Positions 57,412 through 64,000 of a DNA stretch of 64,000 bases are shown piece by piece. The stretch lies in assembly GCF_001523745.2 (NCBI RefSeq), contig NZ_CP013387.1, forward strand, positions 1,612,001 through 1,676,000, given 5' to 3'. The stretch comes from Burkholderia mayonis. Its GTDB lineage: Bacteria; Pseudomonadota; Gammaproteobacteria; Burkholderiales; Burkholderiaceae. The stretch's first letter is position 1. Every line of letters begins with the position of its first letter. The notes beneath the pieces are model-generated. The model ran no database searches and was not told the origin of the DNA. It saw only the letters and a list, made by a program, of their open reading frames with translations. A program made the position numbers and the translations under genes.

Positions 57412-58136
57412 GCGCCATGAATAACGCCGCGGCGCACGCACGGGAAACGCTCGACGCATGGCGCGCGCGCGGCGCCGATCGGCTGGACCCCGTGCGCTTT
57501 CGCTTCATCGACGCGCTGCATCGCCGGACGGCCGGTCAAACGGGCGACGCGCGCCGCATTCTGGACGCGCGGCTGTCCGCGCTGCTCAACGCGTACGCCG
57601 ATGATCTCCAGCACGCCGAATCGAAGGCCGACGCGGCCGAACGCGCGACGCCGACGCCTATGCCGACGCCCAAGCCGACGTCTATGCCTATGCCGCCCCC
57701 GATGCCGGCCGAGGCTGCGTGCGGACCGCTCGCCGCATTGCTCGACTACATCGGCAGCCAGGCGCGCCCGGACGCCGGCGGGCTCGCCGCCGGCGCCGCT
57801 GGCAGCGCCGCGAATCGCAGCCGCCTCGCCCTTCGCCCGGAGCCGGAGATGCTCGCCTACTTCCGGGAAACCTGGTCGAGGGTCAGCGCGGACAGCCAGT
57901 TGCGCGAATCGCTCGAACAAGTGCCGAGGAACGCCGGCCCGCTCAATTCGAGCAGCCTCGTGCATCGGTCGCTGTCGCTGATGCGCGAGCTGTCGCCCGA
58001 ATATCTTCGACAGTTCCTGTCGTATGTCGACGCGTTGTCGTGGCTCGAGCAGATGAACGGCGACGAGGCCGCCGCGAGCGACGACGCGGCGCGCGGCGGA
58101 AGCGCGAAGAAGAGCGTGCGAAAGAAGTCGCGGTAG
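57408..58136 (+). CDS. DUF2894 family protein, last gene of the motor-like operon
   Basis: Cytoplasmic protein of 242 residues. The GTG at 57408 overlaps the previous stop (GTGA); an ATG three codons later is an alternative. The N-terminal helical domain (ARETLDAWRARGADRLDPVR, RRTAGQTGDARRILDARL) is joined by a Met/Pro/Thr/Lys-rich linker (about residues 80-100) to a C-terminal domain (LAYFRETWSRVSADSQLRES, LVHRSLSLMRELSPEYLRQF). It ends in a very basic tail. No enzyme motif recognised. Conserved position suggests a cytoplasmic partner of the long tail. Confidence 0.8.
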   Translation: MSAMNNAAAHARETLDAWRARGADRLDPVRFRFIDALHRRTAGQTGDARRILDARLSALLNAYADDLQHAESKADAAERATPTPMPTPKPTSMPMPPPMPAEAACGPLAALLDYIGSQARPDAGGLAAGAAGSAANRSRLALRPEPEMLAYFRETWSRVSADSQLRESLEQVPRNAGPLNSSSLVHRSLSLMRELSPEYLRQFLSYVDALSWLEQMNGDEAAASDDAARGGSAKKSVRKKSR

Positions 58137-58928
58137 CACGGCGAACGGGGCGTCAGGCGCCGTGCACCGCAAACATGCCGCATACAGCGCAATTCGGCTC
58201 CGTATCGCCGTCGGCCGCTAACCGTCCGTCGCCACGAACGGGCCGTCGCCCTGCAACCGCCCATCCGCGCCGATGCGGGCGATAACGCCGCCCTTCTATC
58301 ACGGTCATCCCTCGCCATTTCGCTGTTCCGCACAATCCACGCGCAATAGACATCGTGCATCGAGCACAGCACGAGCGGCATCAATGCGGCCGTGCCGCCG
58401 CGCGCGCCGACTACCGGGTGCTCAACCGCACCTGCTCACCGCTTCCATTGCGGATCAACGAAAACAATATCGAGCTCCCGCGCCGTTTCCACGTCACGAT
58501 CATCGATATCTCGCTTCAGCCGCGACATTTCCATACTCGACGAACTTTTACTCGAAATCGAGCCGCTTTCCATTGCGGAAACATGCGGCGGCAATCCACG
58601 TCTCGAAATTTCTAACAAATGCGATATTGCATGCGACGCAAGCTTATTTAAAATCACCATCGTTCGCACCACTCGATCACACAAGGATAGCCAGTGGAAT
58701 ACCGCCCGAACCGATGCAGAAAATCTCTCGCGTCGCATGAATCTTCCAGAATCGCATGATCCGCCATTAACAAACACCACTCTCGATAGAGTCACTGCGA
58801 AATCCGGTAATTCATGCATTCGCACATTATTTTTCTCGACCTACATTCCCAGCACACTCCCATCACATAAAAATCAACCCGCATAGTTATTTGGCTCCAC
58901 ATCCAAATTATCATGCAAGGAGTTCGCA
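58137..58928. other. Spacer entering lower-GC DNA
   Basis: 792 bp. The second half (58480-58928) is distinctly AT-richer than the window average. A 129-residue frame on the minus strand (58436-58825) has no recognisable family and no clear ribosome site, so I do not call it. No terminator seen behind the DUF2894 gene. Confidence 0.45.
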
Positions 58929-59582
58929 ATGCGATTCGTCAAATATCTGATCGCCGTGTCCGTTATCGCTCTGCTCGTCATTTATGGCGCCACGCACTGG
59001 ATTGCCCGGAAAGTTCCGAGAACGACAGCCGAAACATCGGCGCCGTCCGGTATTGCGACAAATCCGCCCCCCGCGCTCGCCAACCAGTTCACCGATGCAA
59101 ACCGCCGATCGTCCGAGCCGGACATCGGTTCAGCGTCGGCAAGCAACAGAGAAGCCGCTGAATTCCAGCATTTCCAGGCAGCCGTCATTGCATTTCAGCA
59201 GAAACGCGACTCTCTATCGACCGAGACACGGCAAACCACGGTCAAGTCACTCGTGAACGCATTGCCGGATCGCGTACGAGCCGGACAAGTGCTGCCGATC
59301 CAGGCGCTTGCTCTTGGCGAAACGCTCCTGAACGAAGCAAATTTCAATCCAGCAGAGCGCGCGAAATTGTCTTCGAACTTGCGTCAACAGATCGAAGACT
59401 ATTCAGCCCGATCGGTCGGCAACCCGCCAACCGACGATCCCCGATATCGGCGTTATCAAGAGCAGAGTGCGAGCGCGATAGACGATATCTCACATACGGT
59501 CGCACCTGAACAGCAACAAGCGGCTATCTCCGCGCGATTGCAACAACTGCGCGTACAGCTTTACGACAAGCAGGCCAATTGA
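58929..59582 (+). CDS. Membrane-anchored helical periplasmic protein, coupled to a secreted hydrolase
   Basis: Not recognised as a family. 217 residues, ATG at 58929 with AAGGAG six bases before it. One N-terminal membrane helix (FVKYLIAVSVIALLVIYGA) is followed by a proline/alanine/threonine linker and then a helical domain (FQHFQAAVIAFQQKRDSLST, LGETLLNEANFNPAERAKLS, QQAAISARLQQLRVQLYDKQ). The topology and position, directly upstream of and nearly overlapping a secreted esterase-fold enzyme, recall the lipase-specific foldases of Burkholderia/Pseudomonas, though it is shorter and I see no decisive motif. Lower GC than the neighbouring operon. Confidence 0.65.
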   Translation: MRFVKYLIAVSVIALLVIYGATHWIARKVPRTTAETSAPSGIATNPPPALANQFTDANRRSSEPDIGSASASNREAAEFQHFQAAVIAFQQKRDSLSTETRQTTVKSLVNALPDRVRAGQVLPIQALALGETLLNEANFNPAERAKLSSNLRQQIEDYSARSVGNPPTDDPRYRRYQEQSASAIDDISHTVAPEQQQAAISARLQQLRVQLYDKQAN

Positions 59583-59623
59583 AAATCACGACTCTCTTGA
59601 CAAACATGATATGGGGGGAAAAC

Positions 59624-60982
59624 ATGAAACATGTCATCTCGCTGAACCGCAAGGCCTATCTGGGTGTGATGGCGGCGCTGTGGTCGGGCGCTGCATGCGC
59701 CGCACTGCCGTACGTGTGGGAACAAGTGACGTTGCCCGCGTCGAGCGGCGCGACTTGTGCGAACGGTACGCCGTACCGTTTCTACGTCAACCGATCGCTT
59801 CAGCTTTTCTCAAAGAACGTGCTGGTTGCCATAGAGCCGGGCGGCGCATGCTGGGACTACGCGAGTTGCCAAGGTAACGGCGAACTCGGCGCGTCGAATC
59901 CGAATGGTATTCCCGATGGTTACGTAAACGTTATCCATAACTGGGCATTCAATCCGTCCGGTCTCGTCGTCGCCATGCTCTCGCCAATCCTGAGCCGGCT
60001 TCCGATATTGGCGCTTTCCAGCACATGGCAGGCGCCGCCGACCATGAACTGGCATTACGTATATTTGCCTTATTGCACGGGCGACATCCATGGCGGCAAC
60101 GCGGTGCGTGTCTACACAGCCCCGGACGGGCGCTCGACGCGCATTCAGCAATTCGCCGGCTTGGCCAATGTCAAAGCCGCAATCGAATGGATGACACAGA
60201 ATGGACTAAGCAAACCTGATCAATTGCTGGTGTGGGGAGCAAGCGCGGGCGGATATGGCTCGGCGTTGAACTACGCTTCCATTCGCACGGCACTGCAACC
60301 TCGCAAGAGCGCGCTTTTCGATGATTCGGGGACGATATTTCCCGCGAACCTGAGTGGCGACGCCACGCAGCCAAGTCACGCTTATCGCATGTACGCCAAG
60401 GCGTTCGATGAATGGAACTTTCTTCGACCTGGCGGCGCAGTCGATCGGATTACGAACCTGCCCAATCTAAGCACGGCCGAAAAAAACAGCGTGATGAACA
60501 ACCCGGCCGAGCTTTACGACATACTGGCACGCTCCTTTCCTAACGATCGCATGGGATTGTCGACATTCCAACGCGACGAAGTCATCGCGCAATTCACGTA
60601 TGATCAGTTCTACCCCGAAATTGCCGCCGCCCCGGATGCGGCAACCAAGCAAGCGTTGCGCCAGGCACTGTTCACGAACGACCTGAGATTACTGACGAAC
60701 GAACTCAAGGGACACCATCCCAACTTTGGCTACTTCATGCCGGAGGATCGCGCGGGGTTACTCGGCAACCATATGGTTTCCGCACTCACCTTCTTGGGAT
60801 CGGAAATCAATGGCAACGGTCAGAACGTCGGCGCGTTCCTGAGCGATCTGCTGTCGAACCAAGATCCGCAGCACACGCCTGTCATGCAGGCGTACTCCAC
60901 GAGTACGGATCGACCGCCAATCATCCGGGCGATATTCGACTTCGTCATGTCGACGCTCAAGGCATTCGGTCTTGGCACATAA
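59624..60982 (+). CDS. Secreted pectinacetylesterase/Notum-family hydrolase
   Basis: Protein of 452 residues. I use the ATG at 59624 because GGGGGGAA lies just upstream and the product begins with a good signal peptide (YLGVMAALWSGAACA). A TTG at 59579 overlapping the previous stop would add 15 residues before it. The alpha/beta-hydrolase features of the PAE/Notum family are present: AIEPGGACWDYASC, then the nucleophile elbow LVWGASAGGYGSAL. GHHPNFGYFMPEDR near the C-terminus supplies a candidate histidine. Six or so cysteines in the mature protein fit an exported enzyme. It probably deacylates a polysaccharide or lipid; substrate unknown. Confidence 0.78.
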   Translation: MKHVISLNRKAYLGVMAALWSGAACAALPYVWEQVTLPASSGATCANGTPYRFYVNRSLQLFSKNVLVAIEPGGACWDYASCQGNGELGASNPNGIPDGYVNVIHNWAFNPSGLVVAMLSPILSRLPILALSSTWQAPPTMNWHYVYLPYCTGDIHGGNAVRVYTAPDGRSTRIQQFAGLANVKAAIEWMTQNGLSKPDQLLVWGASAGGYGSALNYASIRTALQPRKSALFDDSGTIFPANLSGDATQPSHAYRMYAKAFDEWNFLRPGGAVDRITNLPNLSTAEKNSVMNNPAELYDILARSFPNDRMGLSTFQRDEVIAQFTYDQFYPEIAAAPDAATKQALRQALFTNDLRLLTNELKGHHPNFGYFMPEDRAGLLGNHMVSALTFLGSEINGNGQNVGAFLSDLLSNQDPQHTPVMQAYSTSTDRPPIIRAIFDFVMSTLKAFGLGT

Positions 60983-60999
60983 ATCGAGTCGACCTCGCA

Positions 61000-62033
61000 T
61001 TCCCCCAACTGGTGCGGCATTCATTCGAGACGTAGATCCCGGTTTCCAGAGCTTACCGTGTCCCGCCGACGTATTCAGGCCCGTCGGCGGTCGCCCGGTT
61101 GCGACGGCGCGAAACAGGCCTGCATGACCAGTTACTTTGTCATCAGTTCGCTCATCGCATAGCCAACGATTTCGCCGCTGTGCAGATCTTTCAAGCCGGC
61201 GGGATACAGCCAACTCTCGTCGGTCGCGATTGACGTGATATCGCCGCATCAGGCCTGATTGGGCGCCGCCGCTGAAGATTGGGCGCCGCCGCTGAAAAAT
61301 CCTGGTTTGACAGATTCGGCACGATAGCGCCGATCGTGCTTCGAATTGGCCGTAGCCTTGAACCGACGTTTCCGCTTGCAGTGCAGCCCCGGTTTCTTGC
61401 GCAATCGCTTGATCCGATACACGCCAATTCGGATGCCGCGCGCCTCGAGATGCTGTTGCCTGCGTTCGGAATCGCAACTTTTTCGCGTCCGCCGACGGGT
61501 CGCGAGCGCTTCCGCTTCCAAACGGGGGCCTGCTGCACTCTTTCGGCAGGCTTTCGCTTACGCGACGCATAGTAGCCGCTCATCGATACGCCCAGCAGGC
61601 TGGCAGATTGACGGTACGGGAGTCCGGTCGCATTCGTTCAATCTCGCCGCACCCACCACGACTCCTTCGCGAAGTACGTTGCGAATTTTCTCAAGAGATC
61701 GCGCTCCATCCTGACTTCCGCCAGTTCGCGCTTCATCTGCGCCAACCCGGCTTCCAATTCCATTAGCGGCTTCCGGTGGCGAGCGACATCCTTCAGCTTG
61801 CCGGTCTTCGCGGCTCGGATCCAGTTTGCCGGCGTCTTGATCGATATCGATAGCCGCCGGGCAGTTTCCGGCAATCCAACACCTTCGGTCAAAGCCGGCC
61901 TCATCGCCTCATCGCGAGCTCTTCCGCATAGACCGCTCTCGGAATTCGATTCACACATGCCTCCGTTTCTCAATTTTGCGAAACGTCGGCTTCCATTTTT
62001 TCGACCGGCCTCGGATGACCGACCACCCGCCAA
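61000..62033 (-). mobile_element. IS3-family element, decayed remnant
   Basis: Reading leftward on the minus strand there is an OrfA-like part (61980-61640: LPETARRLSISIKTPANWIR, AQMKRELAEVRMERDLLRKF, TYFAKESWW). OrfB pieces scattered over three frames follow (LEARGIRIGVYRIKRLRKKP near 61430; TDITSIATDESWLYPAGLKD near 61190; LHSGEIVGYAMSELMTK near 61140). Several frameshifts, a stop and a 20-bp duplication break OrfB. No terminal repeats found; boundaries are approximate. Confidence 0.75.
61257..61296 (+). repeat. 20-bp direct duplication inside the IS3 remnant
   Basis: The 20 bases 61257-61276 are repeated exactly at 61277-61296. The unit is not a multiple of three, so the duplication shifts the OrfB frame and is one of the inactivating changes. 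Confidence 0.9.
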
Positions 62034-62230
62034 CGCGTTTCACAACGGCATCTGTCGCAACGATGTCAGTCGATGCGTGCCACGGTAAAATTCACCCGTT
62101 TCATCTTACTCGGCTCGTGCAGGCACCATGTGGGCAAATCGGCCGCAAGCACATCCATCTCGATCCACGTCGATCAGGGCGCGACATTCCCCGCTTCATC
62201 GATTTTTCTTGATTCAACAGCATCCCGAAC

Positions 62231-62821
62231 ATGACCTACACGCTCGCCGCCCGCTACACGCGCGAACTCGACATCCGCAAGAGCCGCTTCATCGCGTATG
62301 CGATCCCGGTCGAGGACCGCGACGCGGCGATGGTCGAGTTGCAGCGCCTGCGCGCCGAGCATCCGACCGCGACGCACGTCTGCTGGGCGCTGCTCGCGGG
62401 CGGCCAGTCCGGAATGTCGGATGACGGCGAGCCGTCCGGCACCGCTGGCCGGCCGATCCTCGAGGTGCTGCGCCATCACGATCTCGACGGCGTGCTTGCG
62501 GCGGTCGTCCGCTACTTCGGCGGCGTGAAGCTCGGCGCGGGCGGCCTCGTGCGCGCGTACACCGACGCGATCGCCGCCGCGCTCCTCGATGCCGAACGCA
62601 TCGAGCGGATCGCGTACGCACGGCTTGCGATCGAAGTCGGCTATCCCGACGAGGCGCGCGTGCGCCGCTGGATTGAGCAGGAAGGGCACGATCTCGTCGA
62701 CAGCGCGTACGGGATGACGGTCAAGCTCGTGGTCCGACTGCCCGCGACCGCGGTCGATGCGGCCCGCGACACGCTGTTCGATCTGACGCAAGGGCGCGCC
62801 GGGTTTCCTTCAGTCGATTGA
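62231..62821 (+). CDS. YigZ/IMPACT family protein (UPF0029)
   Basis: Protein of 196 residues. The N-terminal domain is the ribosomal-protein-S5-like IMPACT fold with the family motifs IRKSRFIAYAIPVED, DDGEPSGTAGRPILEVL and RYFGGVKLGAGGLVRAY. The C-terminal ferredoxin-like domain (LAIEVGYPDEARVRRWI) completes the usual bacterial length. The exact molecular role is not settled; eukaryotic relatives modulate the GCN1-GCN2 stress pathway. The start ATG at 62231 has no strong ribosome site. It is a single-gene unit. Confidence 0.9.
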   Translation: MTYTLAARYTRELDIRKSRFIAYAIPVEDRDAAMVELQRLRAEHPTATHVCWALLAGGQSGMSDDGEPSGTAGRPILEVLRHHDLDGVLAAVVRYFGGVKLGAGGLVRAYTDAIAAALLDAERIERIAYARLAIEVGYPDEARVRRWIEQEGHDLVDSAYGMTVKLVVRLPATAVDAARDTLFDLTQGRAGFPSVD

Positions 62822-63140
62822 ACGCGCGACGCGCGCTCGGCTCGGCTCGGCGCAGCGTTCACGGACTGCCGGCCGCCGCGTCCGCATCGCGTGTCCGACA
62901 TCGCGCGCCGTATCCGCCGAGCCTTCCGGTATCGATCGACGGCATGCCGAAGCGCTTTGGCACGAGGCGCCCCCCAACGACCCGCCTCGCTGCCGCCCGA
63001 TCGGACAAGCCATCTGCGGCCCACCCTAAACGCACCATCCCGCCCCCGCGCCTCGACAAAACGGATGACCGCCGCCCCCGGTTTGCGCTATCGTGGCGTC
63101 ACTTTTCCACGTCAATCCGCGCCGACCACGCAACGCCCCC
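62822..63140. other. Spacer between yigZ-like and transporter genes
   Basis: 319 bp, GC-rich, no gene or clear terminator recognised. Confidence 0.45.
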
Positions 63141-64000
63141 ATGCCCGCACGCCTGCACGCGGCGTTCACCGCCCTCCTCGCCGCCGCGCTGTTCGGCGCC
63201 GCCACGCCGCTCGCGAAGACGCTGCTAGGCTCGCTCACGCCGTTCATGGTCGCCGGCCTCTTCTATCTCGGCAGCGGCGTCGGCCTCGCCGCGTTCATGC
63301 TGATTCGCCGGCTCGCGCGCCGCGCCGACGCATCGCAGGCCGAGCAGTCGCGGCTGCCGCTCGCCGAACTCCCATGGCTCGCGGGCGCGGTCGCGGCAGG
63401 CGGCGTCGCGGGCCCCGCGCTGCTGATGCTCGGCCTCGCGACGACGCCCGCCGCAACGGGCGCGCTGTTGCTGAACCTCGAAGGCGTCTTCACCGCGGTG
63501 ATCGCATGGGTGGTGTTCCGCGAGAACGTCGATGCGCAGATCTTCGTCGGCATGGTCGCGATCGTCGCGGGCGGCGTGCTGCTGTCGTGGCATCCGGGTG
63601 AGGCGGGCGTGCCGCTCGGTGCGCTGCTCGTCGCGGCCGCGTGCGCGTGCTGGGCGATCGACAACAACCTGACGCGCAAGGTCTCGACCCACGACGCCGC
63701 GACGATCGCCTGCATCAAGGGACTCGTCGCGGGCTCGGTCAATCTTGGGATCGCGCTTGCGCTCGGCGCGAAGCCGCCCACCGCCGCCGCGACGGCCGCC
63801 GCGATGCTGACGGGCTTCGCCGGCTACGGCGTGAGCCTCGTGCTGTTCGTCGTCGCGCTGCGCAACCTCGGCACCGCGCGCACCGGCGCGTATTTCTCGA
63901 TCGCGCCGCTGTTCGGCGTCGGGCTGTCGCTCGCGCTGTGGCCCGAATGGCCGCCGCTATCGTTCTGGGCGGCCGCGGCGCTGATGGCGATCGGCATCTG
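63141..64000 (+). CDS. EamA/DMT-family transporter (incomplete, runs off the window)
   Basis: The first 286 codons are present and open to the window edge. Start ATG at 63141 gives MPARLHAAFTALLAAALFGA. Two EamA repeats are visible: LFGAATPLAKTLLGSLTPF in the first and GALLVAAACACWAIDNNLTR in the second, with the PAATGALLLNLEGVFTAVIA and RTGAYFSIAPLFGVGLSLAL blocks that usually close each repeat. About ten membrane helices are expected, exporting or importing a small metabolite not identifiable from sequence. The last residues and stop lie beyond 64000. Confidence 0.88.
   Translation, partial: MPARLHAAFTALLAAALFGAATPLAKTLLGSLTPFMVAGLFYLGSGVGLAAFMLIRRLARRADASQAEQSRLPLAELPWLAGAVAAGGVAGPALLMLGLATTPAATGALLLNLEGVFTAVIAWVVFRENVDAQIFVGMVAIVAGGVLLSWHPGEAGVPLGALLVAAACACWAIDNNLTRKVSTHDAATIACIKGLVAGSVNLGIALALGAKPPTAAATAAAMLTGFAGYGVSLVLFVVALRNLGTARTGAYFSIAPLFGVGLSLALWPEWPPLSFWAAAALMAIGI

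Noticed and set aside
58436..58825. 129-codon minus-strand frame in lower-GC DNA
   Set aside because: Composition looks somewhat protein-like, but there is no recognisable family or ribosome site and it stands alone.

Overview
The window is GC-rich with the codon habits and gene content of a Burkholderia of the pseudomallei group, most likely from the secondary chromosome. Clues are the fused assimilatory nitrate reductase/CysJ-type reductase, the conserved DUF3348-DUF802-OmpA-DUF2894 block, a prnABCD operon, IS407-like and IS5-like remnants, and many short GC-rich tandem repeats of the VNTR type. Species assignment is inference; no search was run.

Layout. (1) 0.6-8.4 kb, + strand: a polyol ABC importer (binding protein, two permeases, ATPase) with a sorbitol/xylitol-type MDR dehydrogenase, an AraC-type regulator and xylulokinase. 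Together they import a pentitol or hexitol, oxidise it and feed D-xylulose 5-phosphate to the pentose phosphate pathway. (2) 8.7-16.8 kb: a pyrrolnitrin operon (prnA-B-C-D on the minus strand, led by an unrecognised coupled gene) between a frameshifted IS5-family element and a truncated IS407-like element. (3) 17.7-20.8 kb: two penicillin-binding-protein genes. (4) 21.2-33.2 kb: nitrate assimilation. narK-nirB-nirD-nasA runs on the minus strand. The sirohaem methyltransferase gene and the nasT-nasS regulators run on the plus strand. The divergent spacer has two consensus-like sigma-54 promoters, one NtrC-type site and, in each leader RNA, a pair of ANTAR-type hexaloop hairpins overlapping an intrinsic terminator.

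(5) 33.5-37.9 kb: an NCS2 nucleobase permease and a six-hairpin-glycosidase-like lipoprotein. (6) 38.4-43.2 kb: acetylpolyamine amidohydrolase, an M20 amidohydrolase and an MHS transporter on the minus strand, divergent from a LysR regulator. (7) 43.2-45.6 kb: a decayed zone with tandem repeats, two 5'-end gene stubs facing each other, a truncated SDR gene and a CaiB/BaiF CoA-transferase. (8) 46.2-51.3 kb: a Tat-exported molybdenum hydroxylase operon (2Fe-2S subunit, Mo subunit, triheme cytochrome c, XdhC). (9) 51.5-53.3 kb: an oxidoreductase fragment, a DUF2322-like gene and an SDR. (10) 53.7-58.1 kb: a four-gene operon whose two membrane proteins look like a MotA/ExbB-like and MotB-like ion-driven motor with a very long cytoplasmic helical tail, in outline like ZorAB. 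(11) 58.9-62.0 kb: lower-GC DNA with a membrane-anchored helical protein coupled to a pectinacetylesterase/Notum-family secreted hydrolase, next to an IS3-family ruin. (12) A YigZ/IMPACT protein and an EamA transporter that runs off the window end.

Strongest leads: the paired ANTAR attenuators with sigma-54 promoters at 29.8-30.5 kb, the ZorAB-like operon at 53.7-58.1 kb, and the unknown gene overlapping the start of prnA.
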